A stretch of 64,000 nucleotides of DNA from Candidatus Nitrohelix vancouverensis (GTDB lineage: Bacteria > Nitrospinota > Nitrospinia > Nitrospinales > VA-1). A program made the translations under genes and the position numbers. The notes beneath the pieces are model-generated. The model was not told the origin of the DNA and searched no databases. It worked only from the letters and a program-made list of their open reading frames with translations. The stretch spans positions 1,576,557 to 1,640,556 of the forward strand of contig CP048620.1 in the NCBI GenBank assembly GCA_015698305.1, given 5' to 3'. This document shows positions 44,368 through 53,576 of this stretch, piece after piece (position 1 is the first letter of the stretch; every line of letters starts with the position of its first letter).

Positions 44368-47025
44368 TCAGCGAAACTCAGCGGCGAGTTTTCCTGTGAT
44401 TCTCGGTTTTTCAATCATGGGATAATAATCTCTCAATAAGAAGGAAGCGGGCGTATCTCCCGCCTTGATCCTGACTGCCAGCTTTCCCCATCCTTCTGTG
44501 TTCGAGCAATTCAGGATGCGATATTTATAAAGATCATCGCGTTTCATCTCGATACCGCTGTTTTTGCAAGTGGAGCCGTCGGGAAAGACCACTTCAGTTT
44601 TAAGCTCTCCCCTGCCAAGATCTGCAAAAATTCCTATTTTTAATTCTGGAGCATAGTAGGTGTAGGAAGGGTTCAACTCTATGGTTTCGCCGGGGTTCAA
44701 TTTTATGAGCAGTCCGAAATCGCTATGGCTTACATCTGTCGGCGGTTTGTCAAAACCTGGTATTTTTCTGAAGCCCGGGCGCATGTTCTCGGTTTTACGG
44801 AACAACCTCCTGTAACCCTCTTCCATTTGTCTGGCCCACTTTTTGACATGACCCGGACTGAATTGGTCGTGAGAGGTAGCGTGAATCAGCATATGAGCCA
44901 TATTTGCGGCGAAGGGGTGGTCCGGAAATTTATCGAGCGCCTTATCGAACACGATTGGCCATTCCGGGTCGCCCAGAGTGTACGCGTATGCCGGGTAATA
45001 GGGATTGTCTGGAGCTTTTTTTATGGCGTGGCGAAAGTATGCAACTTTTAACGCGTCGGCTTTCTTTCGGTATTCATCAAATGTTTCATTTGGAATGCCG
45101 CGCGGTCTCCAGTGTTCTGGCAGGCTGGTGTCGTATCTCCAAATCGACCATAGATGCAAGCTCCACGCGCCAAAGAGTTCAACCGATCCAGGCTCATTAT
45201 TTCCCAGCGTTCTTATGGTCTCTATCTGCGATCGTAGCCATTCCGGATTGGCTATGTCAGGGGTCGTTTTATGTGTATGGAGCAAGTAATACCAGATACG
45301 AAATACAGGATCTTCTTTTTTGGATTCCTTGATGAAATAGGGAGTGGATACCAACAAGGAGACAATGATCGCGCTTGCGGCGACAAAACCCGTACGGGAA
45401 AATTCCGGAGCTCGAAAGCACGCCAGCTTGTTTCGATTGCGCAGGAGAAATCCAAGCAAGCCGGGTATCAGCAGAATCAAAAAAAGCATTCCCGGAATAT
45501 AATACCGCCCATGCTGATGGATCATAAACAGAGAGGAACTGATTCCAAAATATTCATAAAAGGCAATCGCCATAGGCGGCATGCAGACCACCCAACTGAA
45601 TGGAAAGGCAAGTAGGTATAGCGAGAGGGAAAGCACCAGAGCGAGCCCAAAGTAGAACAAGGGGAGGTAAGGGTTCAGGCCGCCTTTGGGAAGGTCCGAC
45701 ATTTCGTTGTTCAATTGATCCTGGAAACGCACCAAGGCGTACATTCGCTTCCACAGACCTTCAAAATAATCTCCCGGTCTGTTTTGGGCGATATCAACCA
45801 TAGAGTCCTTGCCGAACTGGCTGATCGTTTGATGATTGATCAGACTCCATGCATGCGTTTTCAGGTATTGATCGTATTCGTACGAACGATAATGTCCGAA
45901 ATCGCTATGGATCATTCCATAATGGTTGTAGCGTTCGCCGATGCCTGAAAACAATCCAATATAGGCAAGCCCCGTATTTTTAACGGCGTTCACTGCGCTG
46001 ATGGGTTTGTATAGGTTTTCTCCATAGGCAGTGAATGAGTGTGTGGCGATGCTCAAACAAAGCCCTGCGAACAGGGCTCTGACGACCAGGAGTTTGTTTA
46101 ATTTAAAAATGCCGATTAATAACAGTAAAGCCAGAACCAGCGTTGCGTTCATTTTATGGTGAACGGGTAGAATAAACAGGTAGGCCAGGGTGTGGATTCC
46201 AAAGAGTATTCCTAAAGAAGCCTCTATCATCACCCGCTTGTATTTCTTGAGAGAATTGAACCACGAATTGGGGTTGAATAAAATCTGCCCCAATAACATG
46301 GTGAGCGCCCCGTACAGGGTGATATGGAATAGCTGAGTTTTGTACAGGAATGCGAACGAAACCAGACCTAGTAATGTAGAGGCTGATAAATTGCGAACGA
46401 CCAGAAAAACAAAGACAGGGCTTATGAAAAGTATGACAAGTAAAATCAAGCCGATGTGAACGTGACTGAAATTTGTTTCTGAAAGAATCCATGCGACCGG
46501 GATGACTTGCGAAGCCCATCTGATAACGTAAGTCGTGTTCGTTGTGAATTCCCATTCGCCATCGCACTGCGTGGTAAAATAAAAATTTCTGATTTCTTCG
46601 TTGGCGGATGCGACATAATTGAAAATGGCTGACCAGCCATACATTTGTTCGCCGAACTGCGCTTTTATTTGTTCCTTTTTCTGATTCAGCGACTGGTTGA
46701 GTTTGGTCTTCAGTCCAGGAATTGAAGAGCAGGATTCGACTCCCCGATTGTGAATATAGCTGTAGATCCAATCGCTATCGCCACTATGTCCATAATTTAA
46801 AATGGGAGATGTGAGTTGGTAGAGCTTGTCCAGATTGGGTTTTATGGAGTCTGTTTGTAGATTGAATAGAATAAAAACCGAAGCCAGTAGCGCTGTAATC
46901 CAATGCCGGTCTATCGCCAGAAGCCATCGGATGAGTGTTTTGGTGGGTGAAGAAACGTGCTTTGTTGGCGGGTTTGTCGGTTCGTTTTCAGCGGGTCCGT
47001 CTGGGTCTTGTGTCAAGGAAGTCAT
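44368..47025 (-). CDS. Large polytopic membrane protein, GT-C-like, with soluble C-terminus
   Basis: 885 residues. A first membrane segment at about 38-52 (RHWITALLASVFILFNLQTD) is followed by a large outer loop and about ten more helices to about residue 545. The C-terminal ~300 residues are soluble: a helical part with YPAYAYTLGDPEWPIVFDKA and a beta-sandwich end (LNPGETIELNPSYTYYAPEL, ILNCSNTEGWGKLAVRIKAG). This layout is like GT-C glycosyltransferases or polymerases of surface polysaccharides. The loop with KTHAWSLINHQ and RPGDYFEGLWKRM resembles the loops of the two membrane/propeller proteins at 58776 and 62053. Function not known. No gene seen in the adjacent 47026-47510. Confidence 0.6.
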   Translation of the reverse strand: MTSLTQDPDGPAENEPTNPPTKHVSSPTKTLIRWLLAIDRHWITALLASVFILFNLQTDSIKPNLDKLYQLTSPILNYGHSGDSDWIYSYIHNRGVESCSSIPGLKTKLNQSLNQKKEQIKAQFGEQMYGWSAIFNYVASANEEIRNFYFTTQCDGEWEFTTNTTYVIRWASQVIPVAWILSETNFSHVHIGLILLVILFISPVFVFLVVRNLSASTLLGLVSFAFLYKTQLFHITLYGALTMLLGQILFNPNSWFNSLKKYKRVMIEASLGILFGIHTLAYLFILPVHHKMNATLVLALLLLIGIFKLNKLLVVRALFAGLCLSIATHSFTAYGENLYKPISAVNAVKNTGLAYIGLFSGIGERYNHYGMIHSDFGHYRSYEYDQYLKTHAWSLINHQTISQFGKDSMVDIAQNRPGDYFEGLWKRMYALVRFQDQLNNEMSDLPKGGLNPYLPLFYFGLALVLSLSLYLLAFPFSWVVCMPPMAIAFYEYFGISSSLFMIHQHGRYYIPGMLFLILLIPGLLGFLLRNRNKLACFRAPEFSRTGFVAASAIIVSLLVSTPYFIKESKKEDPVFRIWYYLLHTHKTTPDIANPEWLRSQIETIRTLGNNEPGSVELFGAWSLHLWSIWRYDTSLPEHWRPRGIPNETFDEYRKKADALKVAYFRHAIKKAPDNPYYPAYAYTLGDPEWPIVFDKALDKFPDHPFAANMAHMLIHATSHDQFSPGHVKKWARQMEEGYRRLFRKTENMRPGFRKIPGFDKPPTDVSHSDFGLLIKLNPGETIELNPSYTYYAPELKIGIFADLGRGELKTEVVFPDGSTCKNSGIEMKRDDLYKYRILNCSNTEGWGKLAVRIKAGDTPASFLLRDYYPMIEKPRITGKLAAEFR

Positions 47026-47510
47026 TCTAATTATCGTGAGAAGAGCGGACGCGAGAACAGGGAATAAAGGCTTGCATTATAATCGATTAACAGGGGCTTA
47101 ACTAGTAATTTTTAATTTTCAGGACGGTTGCGGTGGCCTGGATTTTCGGCATTTCGGGGCCCTTCCCTTTAGCTGGGGTGAATTTGTTTTGCACATTCGG
47201 GCATAGAAAGAATTACTTTTTTAATTCCATCGCAGTCTCTTTAAAAAAGTGGTTTGAAGTCCGAGGATGTTGTAAAATGCCTCAAGGTTGATCGGGCTGA
47301 CCGATTGAGGACTGTCCATCAGGTTGGCTGAATCGGCCCTTGAAACATTTCAATGATTGCGCGCATCCCGGTTCATCTTGTAATCCCTGTGAATTATTTC
47401 CTCAATTAAATGCATCGAAACGCCGATTATATAACAAGGGTCGGGTTGTGTGCCGGGCCGGTTACGTTAAAAATTCAATTTTCACCGAACAAAGGACCCG
47501 TGGCGACTCA
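47026..47510. other. Gene-free region before the sugar operon
   Basis: The frame of the kinase gene is open back to 47340, but those 57 codons show no family likeness. Nothing recognisable as a terminator or promoter stands out; TTGAAG at 47254 and TAAAAT at 47273 are only 13 bases apart, too close for a standard promoter. Confidence 0.4.
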
Positions 47511-48509
47511 ATGATTGTCAGCATGACCCCCTTCAGAATATCGTTTTTTGGCGGAGGAACCGACTACCCCACCTGGTACAAACTCAATGGGGGATCAGTC
47601 ATCTCTACCACAATCAACAAGTATTGCTATATCACCTGCCGTTATCTGCCTCCATTTTTTAACCACCGTCATCGCGTGGTTTATTCCAGAATTGAAAATG
47701 TGATGGACGCGTCGGAAATTCAGCACCCGTCTGTGCGAGCGGTTATGAAATGGTTGAATTGGCAAAAAGGGATCGAGATTCATCATGACGGCGACCTGCC
47801 GGCTCGCTCCGGTCTGGGGTCGAGTTCTTCGTTTACGGTGGGACTGTTCAACGCCCTGTCTGCCCTTGAAGGCCGATTGATTTCGAATCGTGAACTGGCG
47901 GCGCAGGCGATTCATATTGAACAGGAAGTTATTCGGGAGAATGTGGGGTCTCAAGACCAGATTGCGGCGGCGTTTGGCGGCTTCAACAAGATTGATTTCA
48001 AGAGGGATGGTTCGTTTGATGTGACTCCCATCATTTTGCCTCAAGATAAAAAAGTGGCTTTGGAAAATAATTTGATGTTGTTTTTTACAGGCCTGTCGCG
48101 CAATGCGTCGGATATTGCAAAGTCGAAAATTGCGAATATGGAAAATCGGTTTGAAGAGCTGGATCGGATCCGGCGCATGGTCGATCAGGCCGCCGATATT
48201 TTGCAAAACTCCAGCGACATGGCAACCGATTTTGGTCGCCTTCTGGATGAAGGGTGGCAATACAAGAAACAGCTTTCAGATCAGGTTTCGACGCCTGAGA
48301 TTGACGAGATTTATGAGGCCGCAAAGAGCGCGGGAGCCGTTGGCGGTAAGCTGATGGGCGCGGGCGGAGGCGGCTTCATGGTTTTTGTCGTTAAGCCGGA
48401 ATTTCAGGAAAGGGTTCGCGAGCGTTTGAAACATTTGATTTATGTTCCTTTTCAATTTGAAAGCTCTGGCAGTAAAATAGTGCTGTATCAGCCCAACGGT
48501 CTGGGCTGA
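47511..48509 (+). CDS. hddA: D-glycero-D-manno-heptose 7-phosphate kinase-like GHMP kinase
   Basis: 332 residues from the ATG at 47511, where family likeness begins (MIVSMTPFRISFFGGGTDYP). GHMP motif 2 is PARSGLGSSSSF (97-108), motif 3 GGKLMGAGGGGFMVF near residue 280. This closely follows HddA/dehydro-heptose kinases, which make the 1,7-bisphosphate in the GDP-heptose route. The guanylyltransferase-like gene at 52855 fits the same route. First gene of the long sugar operon that runs to about 55315. Confidence 0.85.
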   Translation: MIVSMTPFRISFFGGGTDYPTWYKLNGGSVISTTINKYCYITCRYLPPFFNHRHRVVYSRIENVMDASEIQHPSVRAVMKWLNWQKGIEIHHDGDLPARSGLGSSSSFTVGLFNALSALEGRLISNRELAAQAIHIEQEVIRENVGSQDQIAAAFGGFNKIDFKRDGSFDVTPIILPQDKKVALENNLMLFFTGLSRNASDIAKSKIANMENRFEELDRIRRMVDQAADILQNSSDMATDFGRLLDEGWQYKKQLSDQVSTPEIDEIYEAAKSAGAVGGKLMGAGGGGFMVFVVKPEFQERVRERLKHLIYVPFQFESSGSKIVLYQPNGLG

Positions 48510-48558
48510 TGACCACTGAGTGTCCACCGTTCGGCAATATTGCATTTGACGGTTCGCT

Positions 48559-49503
48559 TTGAAAATTCCCTCTCCAGTATACGTTGCCGGACATAAGGGT
48601 CTGATAGGCTCCGCCTTTTTGAGAAGGTTGCGGCGGGAATCCAGCGTTGATGTGCTCACCGCAGATCACTCGGAACTCGAACTCACGGATGCTTCAGCGG
48701 TTCGTGAATTTTTTGAACGCCACCGACCCCAAACGGTTATTTTAGCCGCAGGTCGAGTGGGAGGGATTATCGCAAACCGAGACTCCCCGGCGGATTTCAT
48801 TACCGACAACTTGTCCATTCAATTGAATGTGTTGCGTTCGGCCCACCGGGTTGGCGTTCAAAAATTAATTCTGCTGGGTTCTTCTTGCATGTATCCCCGG
48901 GAATGCCCGCAACCGATGCATGAAGGGCAATTGTTAACGGGTCATCCCGAACCGACGAGCCTGCCCTATGCCATCGCAAAACTGGGCGGCGTGTACATGT
49001 GCATGGCCTACAATCAGCAGTTTGGCGGGCGTCGTTTCATTCCGGTGATTCCTAACAACGCGTACGGGCCGAATGATAATTTTGATCCCGATACGTCGCA
49101 TGTTCTTTCCGCCTTGATTCGAAAATTTTTTGATGCCAAAATGCGCGGGGATAAGGTGGTCAGTCTTTGGGGCACCGGCAGTCCGCGCCGGGAATTTATT
49201 CATGTTGATGATATTGCCGATGCCTGCCTGTTTTTGCTGGAAAACGACGACCCTGACCTTGAAGTTCCCGTAAATATTGGATCGGGCAAAGATATTTCGA
49301 TCAGCGAGTTGGCCCAGTTGATTGCTGAAATTGTTGAGTACGAAGGTCGTGTGGAGTGGGATGATTCAAAACCCGACGGCGCTCCAAGAAAATTACTGGA
49401 CAGTTCAAGGATCAAATCCCTTGGCTGGAACCCCGCCGTTCCCTTTCGAGAAGGTGTGCGATCTACCTATGAATGGTTCCGAAATAATTCCCACCAGGAA
49501 TGA
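48559..49503 (+). CDS. GDP-L-fucose synthase/ColC-like epimerase-reductase
   Basis: 314 residues, TTG start. Extended SDR with GHKGLIGSA (11-19), AAGRVGGIIANRDSPADF (63-80), SSCMYPRECPQPM (109-120) and the catalytic YxxxK Tyr137-Lys141 (SLPYAIAKLGG), i.e. the Fcl pattern including the SSCxYP active-site segment. Fcl and ColC epimerise and reduce GDP-4-keto-6-deoxy sugars. Which sugar it acts on here depends on the ColD-like enzyme at 51655. It ends 4 bp before the E1 alpha gene. Confidence 0.88.
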   Translation: MKIPSPVYVAGHKGLIGSAFLRRLRRESSVDVLTADHSELELTDASAVREFFERHRPQTVILAAGRVGGIIANRDSPADFITDNLSIQLNVLRSAHRVGVQKLILLGSSCMYPRECPQPMHEGQLLTGHPEPTSLPYAIAKLGGVYMCMAYNQQFGGRRFIPVIPNNAYGPNDNFDPDTSHVLSALIRKFFDAKMRGDKVVSLWGTGSPRREFIHVDDIADACLFLLENDDPDLEVPVNIGSGKDISISELAQLIAEIVEYEGRVEWDDSKPDGAPRKLLDSSRIKSLGWNPAVPFREGVRSTYEWFRNNSHQE

Positions 49504-49506
49504 GTT

Positions 49507-50535
49507 ATGATCAAATTTAAATATGAAGGCAAAGGTTTTCAGGGGAGACCTTCTGAAAATTTGCCGTATTCGCAAGATCAGGTTCTGAGTATGCTTCGCT
49601 CGATGTTGCGTGTTCGTTTGCTTGAAGAGAAAATCGAGACGATTTATCACCTGGATGAGATGAAAACGCCGGTTCATCTGGTCATCGGACAGGAAGCGAT
49701 TTCCACGGGTTGCTGTGAGGCTTTGCGCCCTGAAGATCATGTGTATGGAACCTATCGAACGCACGGCAACTACATCGCAAAAGGCGGGGATCTGAAGAAG
49801 ATGCTGTCGGAGTTGTATTGTCGCGCAGACGGTTGCGTGGGGTCTAAAGGAGGCTCCATGCATTTGCTGGACAAGGATGCGGGCTTCATGGGCTGTTCCG
49901 CAATTGTCAGCGGTATTCTTCCCATTGCGACCGGCGCGGCCCTTTCGGCCAAAATGTTAAAACAGGATCGCGTTACCGTGGTTTTTTTCGGAGAGGCGGG
50001 AACAGAAGAAGGCGTTTTGTGGGAAAGTTTCAATTTCGCGGCGCTTAAAAAACTCCCAATCATTTATATATGCGAAAACAATTTTTATGCGGTTTGCTCG
50101 CCTTTGGAAAACAGACAACCTCCAGGCGTTGATATCTATAAAAAAGCGGAGAGCTTTGGGATCAAGAGTCGTTTGGTGGATGGAACCAACGTGCTGGATG
50201 TGTACGACGCGGTTCGAGACGCCTCCGATCACGTTCGCAACGGAGAGGGGCCGTACTTTATTGAAGCGCGAGCCTACCGCTGGCGCGGTCACGGCGGCGT
50301 AGGGGATGACAGCGCTTCAGGGTATCGCGATCCCAAGGAAGTCGAGGCCTGGAAAAAATATTGTCCTATTGAAACTTTTTACAATTATCTGGGGAAATGC
50401 GGTATGGTTGACTCCCAGTTGCGCAAAGAGATGACGCGACAACTGACAGAAGAGATTGAAGCCGCCTTCGAGCATGGTTTGAAAAGTCCCAATCCCGTTA
50501 AGGAAGATCTGGCGACGTTTGTATACTGTGATTAA
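49507..50535 (+). CDS. Thiamine-diphosphate-dependent E1 alpha subunit (PDH/acetoin-DH type)
   Basis: 342 residues. The family core is RTHGNYIAKGGDLKKMLSEL, SKGGSMHLLDKDAGFMG, and the TPP-binding segment FFGEAGTEEGVLWES...ENN (162 on), which here has GEA where GDG is usual, with Glu163 in the place of the Mg-binding Asp. RAYRWRGHGG follows. With the next gene it forms a heterotetramer that decarboxylates a 2-oxo acid. No E2 or E3 gene is near, so it may pass the two-carbon unit to something other than lipoate. Confidence 0.88.
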   Translation: MIKFKYEGKGFQGRPSENLPYSQDQVLSMLRSMLRVRLLEEKIETIYHLDEMKTPVHLVIGQEAISTGCCEALRPEDHVYGTYRTHGNYIAKGGDLKKMLSELYCRADGCVGSKGGSMHLLDKDAGFMGCSAIVSGILPIATGAALSAKMLKQDRVTVVFFGEAGTEEGVLWESFNFAALKKLPIIYICENNFYAVCSPLENRQPPGVDIYKKAESFGIKSRLVDGTNVLDVYDAVRDASDHVRNGEGPYFIEARAYRWRGHGGVGDDSASGYRDPKEVEAWKKYCPIETFYNYLGKCGMVDSQLRKEMTRQLTEEIEAAFEHGLKSPNPVKEDLATFVYCD

Positions 50536-50617
50536 GTAAATGGTTCGACCCTGCGCAACGAGCAGGTCTGCATTTCCCTCAATACAATCAAAATACAATA
50601 AAAAGGGTACCTGGATA

Positions 50618-51658
50618 ATGCCTTGGGCAGAAAAACTGATTTCATCCAAAGCCGTTTCTCAGAATTTTAATGGGGAAGGGCGGGCGCTGACTTACACCGA
50701 AGCGCTCAACGAAGCGTTGCGTACGGCCATGGAAATAGATCCCAAGGTTTTTGTGATGGGGCAAGGCGTCGACGACCCCAAGGGTATGTTCGGGGTAACC
50801 ACCGGATTGAATCAGGAATTTGGCGGGGAGCGGGTGTTCGATACGCCTTTGGCGGAAGAATCCATGATGGGCATTGGTCTGGGCGCCGCCATGAACGGGA
50901 TGAGACCTGTGTATATGCACAATCGTCCCGATTTTTTATTGCTCGCGTTCAACCAGCTCGTCAACCATGCGTCCAAGACCCATTACATGGATAATGGCCT
51001 GACGCGAGCGCCGATGGTGATATGGGCCGCCGTGGCCCGTGGTTGGGGTTCTGGATCTCAGCATTCGCAAGCGATACAAGGCATGTTGTTAAGCGTTCCC
51101 GGATTGAAAATCGTGATGCCCAGCACGCCATACGACGCCAAGGGCTTGATGCTCGCTTCCATCGCAGACAATAATCCGGTATTGATTTTTGAACATCGCT
51201 GGCTGATGAAGCAACAAGGCGCTGTGCCGGAAGAATTTTATACGGTCCCGCTTGGCAAAGGCGTGTATCGGACACGCGGCGAGCATTTGACCATTGTCGG
51301 CACCTCGCATACTCTGATTCAATCCATGGAAGCCATGGAACTTTTGAAGAAAGAAGGGGTCAGCGCCGATGTGATTGATCTGAGAACGATCAAGCCGCTG
51401 GATGAGGAAATTATTTTGGAGTCGGTGAAGAAAACCGGTCGCCTGTTGGTCGTGGATACCGGATGGGCCATGGGAGGGGTTTGCGCTGAAATAGGTTGTC
51501 TCGTGGCGGAGAAGGGATTTAAAGATTTGAAAGCTCCCGTGCGTCGCATTGGTTTGCCGGACATTCCCCACCCTGCTGGATACACTCTCGAACAATTTTA
51601 CTATCCCAACACAGAAACGATTGCGCAGACCATTCGCGAACTGGTCGCATTTCAATGA
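50618..51658 (+). CDS. Thiamine-diphosphate-dependent E1 beta subunit
   Basis: 346 residues from the ATG at 50618; an ATG at 50540 in frame adds an unrelated stretch. Transketolase-like pyrimidine and C-terminal domains: TYTEALNEALRTAMEIDPKV, FVMGQGVDDPKGMFGVTTGL, RVFDTPLAEESMMGIGLGAA, VPGLKIVMPSTPYDAKGLML, and VIDLRTIKPLDEEIILESVK with RLLVVDTGWAMGG. The glutamate that activates TPP is in PLAEESMMG. Pairs with the E1 alpha before it. Its end overlaps the next gene start by 4 bp. Confidence 0.9.
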   Translation: MPWAEKLISSKAVSQNFNGEGRALTYTEALNEALRTAMEIDPKVFVMGQGVDDPKGMFGVTTGLNQEFGGERVFDTPLAEESMMGIGLGAAMNGMRPVYMHNRPDFLLLAFNQLVNHASKTHYMDNGLTRAPMVIWAAVARGWGSGSQHSQAIQGMLLSVPGLKIVMPSTPYDAKGLMLASIADNNPVLIFEHRWLMKQQGAVPEEFYTVPLGKGVYRTRGEHLTIVGTSHTLIQSMEAMELLKKEGVSADVIDLRTIKPLDEEIILESVKKTGRLLVVDTGWAMGGVCAEIGCLVAEKGFKDLKAPVRRIGLPDIPHPAGYTLEQFYYPNTETIAQTIRELVAFQ

Positions 51659-52845
51659 TCGAAACGAATCAACGTATGAAGTATGAACTGGCGGAAAGCA
51701 GTTGGGGGCCGGAAGAGATTCAGGCGATCCAAAGGGTGATCGATAGCGACCGTTATACGATGGGCGACAATGTCGCGCGTTTTGAAAAAGCCTTTGCTGA
51801 AAAATTCGGGATGCGCTACGGCCTGATGGTCAGTTCGGGGTCTACGGCGAATCTTGTGGGCGTGGCGTCGCTGTTTTACAAAAAGAATCGTCCCCTGCAA
51901 CGCGGCGACGAAGTCATCGTGCCCTCTATATCCTGGGCGACAACCTTTTACCCGTTAATGCAATACGGCTTGAAACTCAGGTTTCTGGACGTCGAGCTGG
52001 ACACGCTCAATATGGATGTGTCGAAGCTGGAAGAAGCTCTCACTCCTCGAACCCGGATGGTTGTGGCGGTGAGTATCCTGGGCAATCCCTGCGCCTTGGA
52101 TACGATGCGCGCGTTTTGCGATAAACACGATTTGATTTTGTTCGAGGACAATTGCGAATCGATGGGGGCGGAGCTGAACGGCAAGGCCTGCGGGACTTTT
52201 GGCGAGGTCTGTACCTTCAGCACCTTTTTCTCTCACCACATCTCGACGATGGAGGGCGGAGTGATCCTGACGGACGATGAGGAAATTTATCATCTGGCCC
52301 GATCTCTCAGAGCGCATGGCTGGACTCGCGATCTGCCTCCAGACTCCCAGATATTTGACCGTACTGAAGACGATTTTTTTGAGGCCTACCGTTTTATATT
52401 GCCCGGATACAATGCCCGACCGCTTGAATTGAGCGGAGCCGTTGGCTTGGAACAACTGCCCAAGCTGGATGCAATGGTCGATGCGCGACGTCGCAATGGA
52501 GATCATTTCGTTCGACTGTTTGGAAAAGACGATCGATTCATTATCCAGAAGGAAAATGGACTCAGTTCATGGTTTGCTTTTACCTTGATCCTGAACCCTG
52601 AATTGTCCATACAGCGCAAAGACATCACCGCGGGTTTGAGGGATGCGGACATTGGTTTCAGAATCATTACCGGCGGCAATTTTCTCCGCCACGATGTCAT
52701 AAAATATTTTGATTATGATTGTGTCGGCGAGATAAAAAATGCGGACATCGCCCACGACAGAGGTTTCTTTGTGGGTAACTTCCCCAGAGATATATCTTCA
52801 GAACTCAATTATTTTCATAGGGTGATCAACCAACTTCTTTCCTAG
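51655..52845 (+). CDS. ColD-like GDP-4-keto-6-deoxysugar 3-dehydratase (DegT fold)
   Basis: 396 residues of the DegT/DnrJ/EryC1 fold: SSGSTANLVGVASLFYKK, GDEVIVPSISWATTFYPLMQ, VSILGNPCALDTMRAFCDKH and LILFEDNCESMGAELNGKAC. The position of the PLP lysine is a histidine: FFSHHISTMEGG, His194 (with His195). This is the hallmark of ColD and RfbH-type 3-dehydratases, which use PMP to remove the C3 hydroxyl. No [2Fe-2S] cysteines are seen, so ColD-like and not RfbH-like. Substrate probably a GDP-4-keto sugar. Confidence 0.88.
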   Translation: MIETNQRMKYELAESSWGPEEIQAIQRVIDSDRYTMGDNVARFEKAFAEKFGMRYGLMVSSGSTANLVGVASLFYKKNRPLQRGDEVIVPSISWATTFYPLMQYGLKLRFLDVELDTLNMDVSKLEEALTPRTRMVVAVSILGNPCALDTMRAFCDKHDLILFEDNCESMGAELNGKACGTFGEVCTFSTFFSHHISTMEGGVILTDDEEIYHLARSLRAHGWTRDLPPDSQIFDRTEDDFFEAYRFILPGYNARPLELSGAVGLEQLPKLDAMVDARRRNGDHFVRLFGKDDRFIIQKENGLSSWFAFTLILNPELSIQRKDITAGLRDADIGFRIITGGNFLRHDVIKYFDYDCVGEIKNADIAHDRGFFVGNFPRDISSELNYFHRVINQLLS

Positions 52846-52854
52846 CGAGTTCAG

Positions 52855-53553
52855 ATGGAAGCTGTGATTCTTGCGGGAGGACTGGGAACCCGACTTCGCG
52901 CAACCGTAAAGGATGTGCCAAAACCCATGGCCCCTGTCAGAGATCGTCCTTTTCTTGAAATTCTTCTTGATTATTGGTTGGCGCAGGGAGTCTCCCGCTT
53001 TATTCTCTCGGTAGGCTATAAAAAAGAGGTGATACAGGAGCATTTTGGCTCCAGTTACCGAAATATTCCGGTGGATTATGCGGTGGAATCGACGCCGCTC
53101 GGTACCGGCGGCGGGCTTCTTCTCGCTCTGGATCAATTGAAGAGTCGGGAAACTTTTCTTGCCTTGAACGGCGATACGTTTTTTGGAGTGAATCTGGACG
53201 CCTTTGCAAACTTTCATCGCGAGAGTCAAGCGCAGGTTTCGCTGGCTTTGTTCAAGGCCCCTCCCGCTGGTCGGTATAACGGCGTTGGATTGGGTGACGA
53301 CCGTTCCATCCGGTCATTTGGCAACCGATCCGAAGGACAGGCGGGTGGTCACATTAATGGCGGAGTTTATCTGATCCATCCGCAGGCCTTTGCAACTGTC
53401 AGGAAGCGAGCGGGCGAAAAAATTTCTCTTGAAGACGAAGTCTTTCCCGCATTGGTCGATAGCGGAGTCGATTTCAGAGGCTATGTCGCAGACGCCCGGT
53501 TTATTGACATTGGCATGCCGGAAGATTATAAACTTGCGCAGAATTTTTTTTAA
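52855..53553 (+). CDS. hddC: HddC-like GDP-heptose/mannose-type nucleotidyltransferase
   Basis: 232 residues. Nucleotidyltransferase motif EAVILAGGLGTRLRATVKDV (2-21) with KPM, then ALNGDTFF (Asp, Mg-binding), LFKAPPAGRYNGVGLGDD and GGHINGGVYLI, ending IDIGMPEDYKLA. The length and ending match D-glycero-alpha-D-manno-heptose-1-phosphate guanylyltransferase. With HddA it could make GDP-D-glycero-D-manno-heptose. Other NDP-sugar products are possible. Confidence 0.85.
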   Translation: MEAVILAGGLGTRLRATVKDVPKPMAPVRDRPFLEILLDYWLAQGVSRFILSVGYKKEVIQEHFGSSYRNIPVDYAVESTPLGTGGGLLLALDQLKSRETFLALNGDTFFGVNLDAFANFHRESQAQVSLALFKAPPAGRYNGVGLGDDRSIRSFGNRSEGQAGGHINGGVYLIHPQAFATVRKRAGEKISLEDEVFPALVDSGVDFRGYVADARFIDIGMPEDYKLAQNFF

Positions 53554-53576
53554 TCAAACAGGTCTAAGGAGTCGTT

